Source: Kineococcus terrestris (lineage in GTDB: Bacteria > Actinomycetota > Actinomycetes > Actinomycetales > Kineococcaceae). Taken from it: DNA of 64,000 bases. Positions 18,770 through 27,550 of the stretch are shown in pieces. The stretch lies in the NCBI RefSeq assembly GCF_041020765.1, contig NZ_JBEUEJ010000007.1, one strand, 5' to 3'. Positions within the stretch are counted from its first letter, which is position 1, and every line of letters starts with the position of its first letter. The notes under the pieces are model-generated. The model was not told where the DNA came from. It saw only the letters and a list, made by a program, of their open reading frames with translations, and searched no databases. The position numbers were made by a program, and so were the translations under genes.

Positions 18770-18775
18770 CGCGAC

Positions 18776-18940
18776 GGGCCGGGCCGTCCAGTCCGGCCGG
18801 CCCGGTGAGGGCCGGGCGGTTCAGCTCGCCCGGCCCGGTGAAGGCCGGGCGGTTCAGCTCGGCCGGCCCGGTGAGGGCCGGGCCGTTCGGTCCGGCCGGC
18901 CCGGTGAGGGCCGGGCGGTTCAGCTCGGCTGGCAGGTGGG
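18776..18940. repeat. 33-bp tandem repeat, four full copies plus one partial, each a hairpin
   Basis: Units run 18776-18808, 18809-18841, 18842-18874 and 18875-18907, with a decayed fifth at 18908-18940 that enters the 3' end of nei. Each junction carries the 7-bp hairpin CCGGCCC / GGGCCGG around a 5-base loop. The array fills the space between the convergent glycerate kinase and nei genes and probably acts as a tandem bidirectional terminator. The 33-bp period is a multiple of three, but no gene appears to use it. Confidence 0.85.
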
Positions 18941-19717
18941 GCACCAGTACAGGTTCCGCGCGGCCATCACCGCGTGCGCGACGGGCGTCCCGCACCGGCG
19001 GCACGGCTCGCCGGTGCGGTGGTAGACGTAGAAGGAGTCCTCGCGCCGCACGCGGCCCGAGCGCCGGGGCCGGTCCTCCACCCGCGTGGTGACGATCCGC
19101 CCGGCGCGCACCCCGGCGCGCATGAGCACCACGAGGTCGGCCCAGACGGCGTCCCACTCGGCGTCGGTGACGTCCCGGCCGGGCCGGTACGGGTGGATCC
19201 CCTGCCGGAAGAGGACCTCGGCGCGGTAGATGTTGCCGACGCCCGCGACGACGTCCTGCTGCATGAGCAGCGCGCCGACCGCCGTGCGCGAGCGCGCCAG
19301 GCGCGCGCGGGCCGGGGACGGGTCGGTGCCGGGCACCAGCGGATCGGGGCCCAGCCGGGCGCGCAGGGCCGCCTCGCCGGCGGGGTCCAGCACCTCGCAG
19401 GCGGTCGGGCCGCGCAGGTCGGCCCACGCGCCGGGCACCACCAGCCGCGCCCGCACCGCGCCGCGGACCGGCTCCGGCTCGCCGCGGCCCAGGGTCCACT
19501 TCCCGTACAGGCCCAGGTGCACGTGCAGCACCCGCTGCCCGGCGAAGCGGGCGAACAGGTGCTTGCCGTGCGCGTGCACGCCCTCCAGCACCGTCCCGTC
19601 CAGCAGGGCGGCGCCGTCGGCGAAGCGGCCCTGCGGGCTGCTCACCGCGACCGGGCGGCCGGCGAGCAGCCCGGCGAGGTCGCGGGCGCCGCGGTGGACG
19701 GTGTGCCCCTCCGGCAC
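18920..19717 (-). CDS. nei: DNA glycosylase of the Fpg/Nei family (endonuclease VIII-like)
   Basis: A 265-aa base-excision repair enzyme that removes oxidised pyrimidines and cuts at the abasic site. After removal of Met the N-terminus is PEGHTVHR, with the catalytic Pro and Glu. The conserved Lys lies in HGKHLFARF, the H2TH region is MQQDVVAGVGNIYRAEVLF, and the C-terminal zinc finger has CRRC...CPTC. The start is GTG 19717, seven bases after the rpiB stop, so rpiB-nei form an operon. In M. tuberculosis the same pair is Rv2465c-Rv2464c (recalled synteny). Confidence 0.92.
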   Translation of the reverse strand: MPEGHTVHRGARDLAGLLAGRPVAVSSPQGRFADGAALLDGTVLEGVHAHGKHLFARFAGQRVLHVHLGLYGKWTLGRGEPEPVRGAVRARLVVPGAWADLRGPTACEVLDPAGEAALRARLGPDPLVPGTDPSPARARLARSRTAVGALLMQQDVVAGVGNIYRAEVLFRQGIHPYRPGRDVTDAEWDAVWADLVVLMRAGVRAGRIVTTRVEDRPRRSGRVRREDSFYVYHRTGEPCRRCGTPVAHAVMAARNLYWCPTCQPS

Positions 19718-19724
19718 GCGGGGC

Positions 19725-20195
19725 TCAGGCGGGCAGCGGCGGGAGCTCCCCCGTCGCCGCGTACTCGGTCAGCATCTCGATGCGCCGGCGGTGCCGGTCC
19801 TCGCCGGAGAACGGGGTGGCGACGAACGCCTCCGCGATGGCGGCGGCCTCCTCGGCCGAGTGCATGCGCGCGCCGATGCCGACGACCTGGGCGTCGTTGT
19901 GCTCGCGCGCCAGGCGCGCGGTCTCCACGGACCAGGCGAGGGCGGCGCGGATGCCGGGAACCGCGTTCGCGGCGATCTGCTCGCCGTTGCCGGAGCCGCC
20001 GAGGACGATCCCGAGGCTGCCCGGCTCGGCCGCGACGGCCGCGGCCGCGCGCAGCACGTACGGCGGGTAGTCGTCGGTGGCCTCGTAGACGGGGGCGCCG
20101 TGGTCCACGACGTCGTGGCCGAGGCCGCGGAGGTGCTCGACCAGGTGCTCCTTGAGCTCGAAGCCGGCGTGGTCGGTCCCGATGTGCACGCGCAT
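19725..20195 (-). CDS. rpiB: Ribose-5-phosphate isomerase B
   Basis: A 156-aa enzyme interconverting ribose-5-phosphate and ribulose-5-phosphate in the pentose phosphate pathway. The N-terminus MRVHIGTDHAGFELKEHL is typical. The active-site segment reads GGSGNGEQIAAN, with Glu in place of the Cys base of E. coli RpiB; this is the actinobacterial form, as in M. tuberculosis. The ATG is at 20195; a GAAGCT box ends seven bases before it, suggesting a leaderless start after the hairpin at 20219-20247. Confidence 0.95.
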   Translation of the reverse strand: MRVHIGTDHAGFELKEHLVEHLRGLGHDVVDHGAPVYEATDDYPPYVLRAAAAVAAEPGSLGIVLGGSGNGEQIAANAVPGIRAALAWSVETARLAREHNDAQVVGIGARMHSAEEAAAIAEAFVATPFSGEDRHRRRIEMLTEYAATGELPPLPA

Positions 20196-20218
20196 GGCGC
20201 ACAGCTTCCCAGACGGCC

Positions 20219-20247
20219 CCTCCCCCGGCCGCTCGGGCCGGGGGAGG
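20219..20247 (-). terminator. 12-bp perfect hairpin between the DsbA-like gene and rpiB
   Basis: Arms CCTCCCCCGGCC (20219-20230) and its complement (20236-20247) with a 5-base loop. It lies 8 bases after the DsbA-like stop on the minus strand and upstream of rpiB, so the genes are probably separate transcription units. Confidence 0.75.
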
Positions 20248-20255
20248 CCGCGCGG

Positions 20256-20912
20256 TCAGTCGAAGACGGGACCCTGCGTGCGGGTGCGCTTGAGCTCGAA
20301 GAACCCGGGCGTGCCGGCGACCAGCAGGCAGCCGTCCCACAGCCGCCCGGCGTCCTCGCCCTTCGGCGCCGGCGTGACGACGGGCCCGAAGAACGCCGTG
20401 CCCTCGAACGCCACCACGGGCGTGCCGACGTCCTCGCCGACCCGGGTGATCCCCTCGGTGTGCGAGGCGCGCAGCTCGGCGTCGTAGGTGTCGCTGCGCG
20501 CGGCCGCGGCCAGGTCGGCGGGCAGGCCCACCTCGGCCAGCGACGCGGCGATCACGTCGTCGAAGTCCTTGTTCCCGCCGGGGTGGATGCGGGTGCCCAT
20601 GGCGGTGTACAGCGGCAGGACGACCTCCTCGCCGTGCAGGAGGCGGGCGGCGGTCACCACGCGCACCGGGCCCCAGCCGCGGTCCATGAGGTCGCGGTAC
20701 TCCTCGGGCAGGTCCCGGCCCTCGTTGAGGACGGACAGGCTCATGACGTGCCAGCGCACGCGCACGTCGCGCACGCGCTCCACCTCGAGCATCCAGCGGG
20801 ACGTCATCCAGGCCCACGGGCAGAGGGGGTCGAACCAGAAGTCGGCGTGCGCGGTGCCGGCGGGCTGCGGGGCGCCGGTCCGCTGGGCGTCGGTCTGCGG
20901 GGCGTCGGTCAT
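20256..20912 (-). CDS. DsbA-fold protein similar to mycothiol-dependent nitroreductase Rv2466c
   Basis: A 218-aa thioredoxin-fold protein with a helical insert. The segments ADFWFDPLCPW (24-33), HVMSLSVLNE, RGWGPVRV, GEDVGTPVV, FFGPV and FFELKRTRT closely follow Rv2466c of M. tuberculosis as I recall it, an oxidoreductase that uses mycothiol. The key motif reads C31-P-W-A34: the resolving Cys of CPWC is Ala, leaving a monothiol site. I chose ATG 20912 (AGGA eight bases upstream) over ATG 20921. It is divergent from pepN, exactly as Rv2466c and Rv2467 are. Confidence 0.82.
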   Translation of the reverse strand: MTDAPQTDAQRTGAPQPAGTAHADFWFDPLCPWAWMTSRWMLEVERVRDVRVRWHVMSLSVLNEGRDLPEEYRDLMDRGWGPVRVVTAARLLHGEEVVLPLYTAMGTRIHPGGNKDFDDVIAASLAEVGLPADLAAAARSDTYDAELRASHTEGITRVGEDVGTPVVAFEGTAFFGPVVTPAPKGEDAGRLWDGCLLVAGTPGFFELKRTRTQGPVFD

Positions 20913-21028
20913 GGCCCGCATCCTGCCCCCGCCCTCACCCGCCGTCGCGTCGGGACCCCGTGGCAGAGTGACCGGACCGCTGGACGGGGCACGGCCCGCC
21001 AGCGACCGGTGGACGGAAGGACGTGGAC

Positions 21029-23584
21029 GTGCCCGGCGAGAACCTGACCCGCGAGGAGGCCCGCGCCCGCGCGGAGCTCGTGCAGGTCGACGGCTACGAG
21101 GTGGAGCTGGACCTGACGACCGGGCCGGAGGTGTTCCGCTCGGTGACGACGGTGCGCTTCAGCGCCCGCGACGGCGCCTCGACGTTCGTCGACCTCATCA
21201 GCGCCGCGGTGCACGAGGTGGTGCTCAACGGGCGCTCCCTGGACCCGGCCGCGGTCAGCGACGGCGTGCGCGTGCAGCTGGACGGCCTGGCCGCCGACAA
21301 CGAGCTGCGCGTGGTGGCCGACTGCCGCTACATGAACACCGGCGAGGGCCTGCACCGGTTCGTCGACCCCGTCGACGACGAGGTGTACCTGTACACGCAG
21401 TTCGAGGTCGCCGACTCCCGCCGCGTCTTCGCCGTCTTCGAGCAGCCCGACCTCAAGGCGGCGTTCACCTTCACCGTGACCGCCCCCGCGCACTGGCGCG
21501 TGATCTCCGGCGCGCCGGTGGCCGCGACCGAGGACGTCGGGACCGGCAAGCGGTGGCGGTTCGAGCCCACCCCGCGGCTGTCCAGCTACGTCACCGCCGT
21601 CATCGCGGGCCCGTACGAGGGCTCGGAGGACTCCCTGGTCTCCTCCGACGGCCGGACGGTCCCCCTCGGCGTGTACTGCCGCCGGTCCCTGGTGGAGCAC
21701 CTGGACGCCCACAACGTCGTCGCCGCCACGAAGGCGGGTTTCGAGTTCTACGAGCGCGAGTTCGACGCGCCCTACCCGTTCGCCAAGTACGACCAGGTGT
21801 TCGTGCCGGAGTTCAACGCCGGCGCGATGGAGAACGCCGGCGCGGTGACGTTCGTGGAGAGCTACGTCTTCCGCTCCAAGGTCCCGCGGGCCACCGTCGA
21901 GCGCCGCGTCGTTACCGTCCTGCACGAGCTGGCGCACATGTGGTTCGGCGACCTGGTGACCATGCGCTGGTGGAACGACCTGTGGCTCAACGAGTCGTTC
22001 GCGGAGTTCGCCAGCACCCTGGCGGCCGCCGAGGCCACCGAGTGGGAGGGCGCCTGGACGACGTTCAACTCCCTGGAGAAGTCCTGGGCCTACCGCCAGG
22101 ACCAGCTGCCCACCACCCACCCGATCGTCGCCGAGATCAACGACCTCGAGGACGTCGAGGTGAACTTCGACGGCATCACCTACGCCAAGGGCGCCAGCGT
22201 CCTCAAGCAGCTCGTCGCCTACGTGGGCCGCGAGGAGTTCCTGGCCGGCGTGCGCGCCTACTTCCGCCGCCACGCGTGGGGCAACACCGAGCTGGTGGAC
22301 CTGCTGCGCGAGCTGGAGGCCACCTCGGGGCGCGACCTGCAGGCGTGGTCGCGCCAGTGGCTGGAGACCGCCGGCGTGGCGACGCTGCGCCCGGAGGTCG
22401 AGGTCGGCGAGGACGGCACGATCACCGCGGCCGCCGTGCGCCAGGAGGCGCCGGCCGAGCACCCGCACCTGCGCGAGCACCGCCTGGCCGTCGGCTGCTA
22501 CGACCTCGTCGACGGCGTGCTGCGGCGCACCCACCGCGTCGAGCTGGACGTGGCGGGCGAGCTGACGCCGGTCCCGCAGCTGGTGGGCGTGCGCCGCCCG
22601 GACCTGCTGCTGGTCAACGACGACGACCTCGCCTACGCCAAGATCCGGCTGGACGAGCGCTCGGCGGCCACGGCCGCGCAGCACCTGGACGCCTTCGCGG
22701 ACTCCCTGCCGCGCTCGCTGGTCGCCGCGGCGTGGTGGGACATGACCCGCGACGGGGAGGCCGCGGCCCGCGACTACGTCGACCTGCTGCTGGGCACCCT
22801 GCTGGGCGGGGACGGCGCGCGCCAGGACTCCACCGTCCTGCTGGTGCTGCTGCGGCAGCTGACGACGACCGTGGAGCTCTACACGGCGCCGCAGCACCGC
22901 GACGCGGTGCGCGCGCGCACCGCCGAACGCCTGCTGGAGCTGCTGCGCGGGGCCGAGCCGGGCAGCGACACCCAGCTGCAGTTCGCCCGCGCGTTCGCCG
23001 CCGCGGCCCGCACCCCCGAGCACCTGGCCGTCGTCGGCGGCCTGCTGGACGGCTCCGCCCCCCTGGCGGGCCTGGACGTCGACGCCGACATGCGCTGGGT
23101 CCTGCTGACCTCGCTCGTGGCGGGCGGGGCCGCCGGCGACGCCGAGGTCGACGCCGAGCTGCAGCGCGACGGCACGGCGACGGGGCAGCGCTCGGCCGCC
23201 GCGGCGCGCGCGGCCCGCCCGTCGCCGGAGGCCAAGCGGGAGGCGTGGACCCGGGTGGTCGACGAGGGCGGGCTGCCCAACGCGGTGGCGGCCTCGGTCA
23301 TCGCCGGGTTCGGGCGGGTGCACGACGCGGAGCTGCTGCGCCCCTTCGTGGAGCCGTACTTCGGCTGCCTGCGCCGGGTGTGGGCCGAGCGCACCAACGA
23401 GATGGCCCAGCAGGTCGTCACCGGGCTGTACCCGGCGGTGCTGGCGGACCGGGCGCTGCTGGAGCGCACCGACGCCTGGCTGGAGCAGGAGCGCGACGCT
23501 CCGCCGGCGCTGCGCCGCCTGGTGCTGGAGAACCGCGACGGCGTGGCGCGCGCCCTGCGCGCGCAGGAGCGCGACGGGCGCTGA
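21029..23584 (+). CDS. pepN: Aminopeptidase N (M1 family)
   Basis: An 851-aa zinc aminopeptidase releasing N-terminal amino acids from peptides. The GAMEN exopeptidase motif is present (NAGAMENAG), as is the zinc site HELAHMWFGD (His299, Glu300, His303) with the third ligand Glu in NESFAEF about 20 residues on. The start GTG 21029 gives MPGENLTREEA, the typical actinobacterial N-terminus, with GAAGG eight bases upstream; GTG 21023 is too close to that site. Divergent from the DsbA-like gene, convergent with the WhiB7-like gene. Confidence 0.95.
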   Translation: MPGENLTREEARARAELVQVDGYEVELDLTTGPEVFRSVTTVRFSARDGASTFVDLISAAVHEVVLNGRSLDPAAVSDGVRVQLDGLAADNELRVVADCRYMNTGEGLHRFVDPVDDEVYLYTQFEVADSRRVFAVFEQPDLKAAFTFTVTAPAHWRVISGAPVAATEDVGTGKRWRFEPTPRLSSYVTAVIAGPYEGSEDSLVSSDGRTVPLGVYCRRSLVEHLDAHNVVAATKAGFEFYEREFDAPYPFAKYDQVFVPEFNAGAMENAGAVTFVESYVFRSKVPRATVERRVVTVLHELAHMWFGDLVTMRWWNDLWLNESFAEFASTLAAAEATEWEGAWTTFNSLEKSWAYRQDQLPTTHPIVAEINDLEDVEVNFDGITYAKGASVLKQLVAYVGREEFLAGVRAYFRRHAWGNTELVDLLRELEATSGRDLQAWSRQWLETAGVATLRPEVEVGEDGTITAAAVRQEAPAEHPHLREHRLAVGCYDLVDGVLRRTHRVELDVAGELTPVPQLVGVRRPDLLLVNDDDLAYAKIRLDERSAATAAQHLDAFADSLPRSLVAAAWWDMTRDGEAAARDYVDLLLGTLLGGDGARQDSTVLLVLLRQLTTTVELYTAPQHRDAVRARTAERLLELLRGAEPGSDTQLQFARAFAAAARTPEHLAVVGGLLDGSAPLAGLDVDADMRWVLLTSLVAGGAAGDAEVDAELQRDGTATGQRSAAAARAARPSPEAKREAWTRVVDEGGLPNAVAASVIAGFGRVHDAELLRPFVEPYFGCLRRVWAERTNEMAQQVVTGLYPAVLADRALLERTDAWLEQERDAPPALRRLVLENRDGVARALRAQERDGR

Positions 23585-23602
23585 CCCGCGACCGCGACGG
23601 CC

Positions 23603-23622
23603 CCGGGCGCCGCGGCGCCCGG
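23603..23622. terminator. 20-bp perfect palindrome, bidirectional terminator
   Basis: Half-sites CCGGGCGCCG (23603-23612) and CGGCGCCCGG (23613-23622) between the convergent pepN and whiB7-like genes, 18 bases from the first stop and 16 from the second. Confidence 0.7.
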
Positions 23623-23638
23623 TGGGACGCCCCGCCCC

Positions 23639-24004
23639 TCACAGCACGACCGTGACGGGCGGGGCGTCCTTGCGCGGGCGGCCGCGGCGCCGCTTGTAGG
23701 CGACGGGGACGCCGTCGACGAACAGGTGCCCTCCCCACACGCCCGCGGGCTCGCGCCGCGCGAGGGCACCGCGCAGGCACGCGGCCGCGCACGGGCACGT
23801 CGCGCACAGCGCCCTGGCGCGCTCCAGCGGCTCGCCCTCCTCGGCGAAGAAGAGGTCGGCGGGCGCGGTGCGGCAGGGCACCGGCGCGGCGCCGGGCGGG
23901 GCGGCCGGCGGCGGGGTCGTCCGGGGCCTGGCGAGCGGGAGCGGGACGGGCGGGCGCGGGACGGCCTGGAGCGGGACGGTCGGGTGGGCGGTGGTCGAGA
24001 GCAC
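23639..24004 (-). CDS. WhiB7-like iron-sulfur transcription factor
   Basis: A 121-aa WhiB-family protein. The four cluster ligands are Cys44, Cys67, Cys70 and Cys76 (C...CxxCxxxxxC), followed by the EPAGVWGG turn (86-92) and a basic AT-hook-like KRRRGRPRK (104-112). That last motif is the hallmark of WhiB7, which binds SigA and switches on intrinsic antibiotic resistance. An extra Cys72 lies inside the CxxC stretch. The Pro-rich first 40 residues make the GTG 24004 start uncertain. Direct repeats at 24029-24050 lie just upstream, in -35 position relative to a weak GAGCCT box. Confidence 0.8.
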   Translation of the reverse strand: MLSTTAHPTVPLQAVPRPPVPLPLARPRTTPPPAAPPGAAPVPCRTAPADLFFAEEGEPLERARALCATCPCAAACLRGALARREPAGVWGGHLFVDGVPVAYKRRRGRPRKDAPPVTVVL

Positions 24005-24028
24005 GTCCCGAGGCTCGCCGGGCGCGCC

Positions 24029-24050
24029 TGCAGCCCGCTTGCAGCGCGGT
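24029..24050. promoter_or_regulatory. 11-bp-period direct repeats, SARP-box-like
   Basis: Two copies, TGCAGCCCGCT (24029-24039) and TGCAGCGCGGT (24040-24050), between the divergent whiB7-like and GNAT-like genes. The 11-bp period and TGCA-G-C core match the pair upstream of the BTAD regulator at 27551-27572. SARP/AfsR-type OmpR-fold domains bind exactly such heptamers spaced by four bases. Confidence 0.55.
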
Positions 24051-24132
24051 GACCGCCGACCGGGAGCGGGTGCGGGGCGGGTGCAGGCGCCGGGCGGGAG
24101 GGTCGCAGCACCACCGACCCCGAGGAGTCCCC

Positions 24133-24540
24133 GTGCCCGCGCCCACCGCACCCCCCGACCCGTGGCTGCCCGCCTGGTTCCGCCGCCCCGGGCGCCTGGA
24201 GCTGCTCACCGGCCACCACCTGCGCCCCGTGCGCGACGTGGACGTCGACGTCGGGTGCCCGCCGCCGGCACCGGACCGCTCCGGCGGGCTGTGCGACTAC
24301 GGCGTGTTCGAGGACGAGGAGGCCGAGGTCCTGGGCCACGTCGTGCTGCGGCCGCCGCAGCGGCCGGGCGCCGACGCGGACGTGCGCTGGTGGGTGGCGG
24401 ACCGGCTGGTGGGCTCGGAGCTGGAGGCGGTCCTGGAGACCGAGGTACCGCGCTGGGTGCGCCGCGACTGGCCCTTCACCGCGCCCCGCTTCCGCGGCCG
24501 GGACCTCACCGGGCGGCGGCCGCCGGTCCCGCCCCGGTGA
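24133..24540 (+). CDS. Short GNAT-like protein, apparently missing its central part
   Basis: A 135-aa protein. LELLTGHHLRPVRDVDVDV at about 21-39 resembles the opening strand of a GNAT acetyltransferase family (LRPIRxxDVD), and the later YGVFEDEEAEVLGHVVLRPP and RWWVADRLVGSELEAVLE resemble its last strands. About 40-50 residues usually found between these parts are absent, so the acetyl-CoA loop is not recognisable. GTG 24133 follows GAGGAG by five bases. It ends inside the 3' end of the convergent BTAD gene (35-bp overlap). It may be a degenerate or specialised relative; function unknown. Confidence 0.6.
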   Translation: MPAPTAPPDPWLPAWFRRPGRLELLTGHHLRPVRDVDVDVGCPPPAPDRSGGLCDYGVFEDEEAEVLGHVVLRPPQRPGADADVRWWVADRLVGSELEAVLETEVPRWVRRDWPFTAPRFRGRDLTGRRPPVPPR

Positions 24541-27505
24541 CCGGGACGGCCGCGGGGACGGGCGCGGGGGCGGGACCCGGGGCCGGGCCGGCGTCCCGCA
24601 CCGCCAGGCGCACGACCTCGGCCACCGGCAGGGCGCGCCCGCGGGCCTCGGCCGCGGCGGCGCGCCCGGGCCCCAGCAGCGCGTGCACGCGGGCGCGGGC
24701 CGACGCCAGCTGCGCCTCGTCGCGCACGTAGAAGCCGTACACGTCGGCCCCGACCCGCTCGCGCGCGGCGCGCGCGGCGCCCAGCAGCACGGCCAGCCGC
24801 TCGGGGTCGGCCACGTCGGCCACGTCGGCGCCGTCGCCCCCACCGGCCCCCAGCACCACGAGGGCGTCGAGGAAGTGCGAGAGGTTCGCCAGGTCCCCCA
24901 CCTGCGCGGACAGCGCCGTGCCCTCGTGCAGGGCGCGCTCGGCGGCGCGGGGGTCGTGCGGCGCCTCGGCCTGGGCGAGGTTGAACAGGGCGACGAAGGT
25001 GGTGAGCCGGTCGCCGCGGGCGCGGGAGAGCCGCAGCCCCTCCTCGACGTGCTCGCGCGCCCGCGCGCCGGCCGCGCCCAGGGCGGTCAGGGCGGTCCCG
25101 AGCCACACGTGGCCCAGCGACTCCAGCCACGGGCCGTCCGAGTCCGCCGGCAGCGCCGCCGCCAGCGGGAGCGCGGCCTCCAGCCGCTGCACCGCGAGGG
25201 CGGCCTCGCCGCGGGCGAGGGCGGCGATGCCCCGCCCGGCGGTGGCGTGCGCCAGACCCGCCGCGTCGCCGGTGGCGGTGCTCAGCCGGTGCGCGCGGTC
25301 CCAGACCTCCTCGGCCTCCGCGTGCTCCCCCTGCGCGAAGAGCATCGCCCCCAGCGCGAGGTCCACCCGCACGCGCACCGGCGCGGGCAGGTCCGGCAGC
25401 GCCGCGACGGCGGCGGCCGCGCGCCGGCCGGCGCTCAGGTGCCCGTGCATCCACCAGAACAGCCACAGCGCCCACACCAGGCGCCCGGCGCTCTCCCCGT
25501 CCCCGGCGGCCACGCGCCCGTCGACGGCGGCCAGCAGGTTCGCGTGCTCGCGCTCCACCCGGCGCAGGTGCTCCACCTGGTCCGGCCCCTGGTAGTGCGG
25601 GGCCGCGCGCTCCGCGAGCGCGAGGTGCGCGGCCGCGTGCGCGGCGGAGACCTCGGCGCGCTCGTCGTCGCCCAGCAGGCGCTGGGCGTGCTGGCGGGTC
25701 GGCTCCAGCACGGAGAAGCGCAGGCCGTCGGGGGTCCGCTCGACGCGCACGAGGGACTGCTCGACCAGCGTCTCCAGCACGGGCAGCACGCCGGGTCCCT
25801 CGACGGCCTCGAGCACCGGCAGCGTCCAGCCGCCGGTGAAGACGGCCAGGCGCCGGAACAGCCGCTGCGCCGGGGCGTCGAGCAGGCCGTAGCTCCAGTC
25901 GAGGGTGGCCTGCATGGTGCGCTGGCGCGCGGGCAGGTCCCGGCGGCCGCCGGACAGCGCCTCGTCGAGGCGGGCCAGCAGGTCGCGGGGGCTGAGCACG
26001 CGCAGGCGCGCGGCGGCCAGCTCGAGGGCCAGGGGGATGCCGGCCAGCGCGGTGCACACGTCGGCGACCACGCGCAGCGCGTCGGCCCCGTGCGGGTCCC
26101 CGGGGTCCAGGCTCAGCCCGGGGGCGACGTCGCGGGCCCGGTCGCGGAACAGCGCGACCGCCGCCGACGAGAGCACCTCGCGGGGCCCGGCGCCGTCGGC
26201 GGGCAGGGTCAGCGGCTCGACGCGGTGCTCCACCTCCCCCGTCACGCGCAGCGGCGCGCGGCTGGTCACGAGGACGACCAGGTGCGGGCAGTCGCGCACC
26301 AGCTCGGCGACGTCGACCGCCGCGTCGAGCAGGTGCTCGAGGTTGTCCAGCACGAGCAGCGGGCGCAGCGGCCGCAGGTGCTCCACGAGCGCCTCGCGGG
26401 CGCCGGGCCCCTCGGTGGCACCGGTGCCCAGGGCCCGCGACAGCGCCGGCAGCACACCGGCGGCGTCGTCGAGGGTGGCCAGCGGCACGAGCACGGCGCC
26501 GTCGGGGAAGCGGGTGGCGTCCTCGGCCGCCAGCCGAGCCGCCTCCAGCGCCAGCCGCGTCTTGCCGACCCCGCCGGTGCCGGTGAGCGTGACCAGGCGG
26601 GCGCCGTCGTCGACCAGGTGCCGCACCCGCGCGAGGTCCTCGTCGCGGCCCAGCAGGGGGGTCGCGGGCGTGGGCAGGGCGGGCCGCCGGGCGGCGGGAC
26701 CGGGCGCCGGGCCGGGAGCGGGCGCCGCGGTCGGCGCGGTCGCGGGGGCGTCCAGCGACGGGTCCTGGCGCAGGACGAGCTGGTGCAGCCGCCGCAGGGC
26801 GGGCCCGGGGTCCACGCCCAGGGCGTCGGCGAGCAGGACGCGGCCCTCCTCGTACGCGCGCAGCGCGTCGGCCTGCCGGCCGCTGCGGTACAGGGCGAGG
26901 ACGAGCGAGGCGCGCAGCCCCTCGCGGAACGGCTCGGCGGCGACCAGGGCCGGCAGCCGGTCGGCGAGCGCCCGGTGGCGGCCCAGGACCAGGTCGAGCT
27001 CGGCGGCCAGCTCCTCGGCCTCCAGCCGCTGCCCGTGCAGGCGGACCGCCTCCTGGCGGGCGAAGGCGGCGGGGACGTCGGCGTACGCCGGCCCGCGCCA
27101 CAGGGCCAGGGCGCCCGCGACCCGTTCGCGGGCGGCGAGGGGGTCGTCGTCGGCGCGGGCCGCGGCGAGCAGGCGGCCGAAGCGCGCGGCGTCGAGGGCG
27201 TCGTCGTCCAGCACCAGCCGGTAGCCGGGCGCGCGGGTGGTCAGGACCCGCCAGCCGCCGTCGCCGGGACGCGGCTCCAGGCGGCGCCGCAGCCGGGAGA
27301 CGTAGCTGTGCACCGTGGAGGGCGCGGCGTCCAGGTCGCCGTCGTCCTGCAGCCGGTCGGCGAGGACGTCGGCGGGCACGACGCGACCGGCGTCGACGAC
27401 GAGGGCGGCCAGCAGGGTGCGCAGCGACGCGCCGAGCGGCACCGGCCCGTCGGGGGTGCGCACCTCGACCGGTCCCAGGACGTGCACCGCGACCCCCGAC
27501 GTCAC
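24506..27505 (-). CDS. AfsR/SARP-type regulator: OmpR-fold HTH, BTAD, NB-ARC ATPase, TPR
   Basis: A 999-aa transcription factor. Residues about 1-95 form the winged helix (VHVLGPVEVRT...STVHSYVSRLRRRLEP...GYRLVL), about 98-245 the bacterial transcriptional activation domain (AYADVPAAFARQEAVRLHGQRL...GRQADALRAYEEGR), about 285-580 an NB-ARC/STAND ATPase with P-loop GTGGVGKT near 310-318 and LLVLDNLEHLL as Walker B, and the rest is helical TPR-like. STAND regulators are switched by ATP binding and a ligand. GTG 27505 is preceded by TACGCT ending seven bases upstream, a leaderless pattern. Direct repeats 46 bases upstream may be its own binding site. Confidence 0.9.
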   Translation of the reverse strand: MTSGVAVHVLGPVEVRTPDGPVPLGASLRTLLAALVVDAGRVVPADVLADRLQDDGDLDAAPSTVHSYVSRLRRRLEPRPGDGGWRVLTTRAPGYRLVLDDDALDAARFGRLLAAARADDDPLAARERVAGALALWRGPAYADVPAAFARQEAVRLHGQRLEAEELAAELDLVLGRHRALADRLPALVAAEPFREGLRASLVLALYRSGRQADALRAYEEGRVLLADALGVDPGPALRRLHQLVLRQDPSLDAPATAPTAAPAPGPAPGPAARRPALPTPATPLLGRDEDLARVRHLVDDGARLVTLTGTGGVGKTRLALEAARLAAEDATRFPDGAVLVPLATLDDAAGVLPALSRALGTGATEGPGAREALVEHLRPLRPLLVLDNLEHLLDAAVDVAELVRDCPHLVVLVTSRAPLRVTGEVEHRVEPLTLPADGAGPREVLSSAAVALFRDRARDVAPGLSLDPGDPHGADALRVVADVCTALAGIPLALELAAARLRVLSPRDLLARLDEALSGGRRDLPARQRTMQATLDWSYGLLDAPAQRLFRRLAVFTGGWTLPVLEAVEGPGVLPVLETLVEQSLVRVERTPDGLRFSVLEPTRQHAQRLLGDDERAEVSAAHAAAHLALAERAAPHYQGPDQVEHLRRVEREHANLLAAVDGRVAAGDGESAGRLVWALWLFWWMHGHLSAGRRAAAAVAALPDLPAPVRVRVDLALGAMLFAQGEHAEAEEVWDRAHRLSTATGDAAGLAHATAGRGIAALARGEAALAVQRLEAALPLAAALPADSDGPWLESLGHVWLGTALTALGAAGARAREHVEEGLRLSRARGDRLTTFVALFNLAQAEAPHDPRAAERALHEGTALSAQVGDLANLSHFLDALVVLGAGGGDGADVADVADPERLAVLLGAARAARERVGADVYGFYVRDEAQLASARARVHALLGPGRAAAAEARGRALPVAEVVRLAVRDAGPAPGPAPAPVPAAVPVTGAGPAAAAR

Positions 27506-27550
27506 GGACGGCAGCGTAGGTGCCGCGCCCGGCGTCGCGGGCCCGGTCGC

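Noticed and set aside
18776..18940. CRISPR array
   Set aside because: The units are contiguous 33-bp tandem repeats without unique spacers, and no cas gene is nearby.
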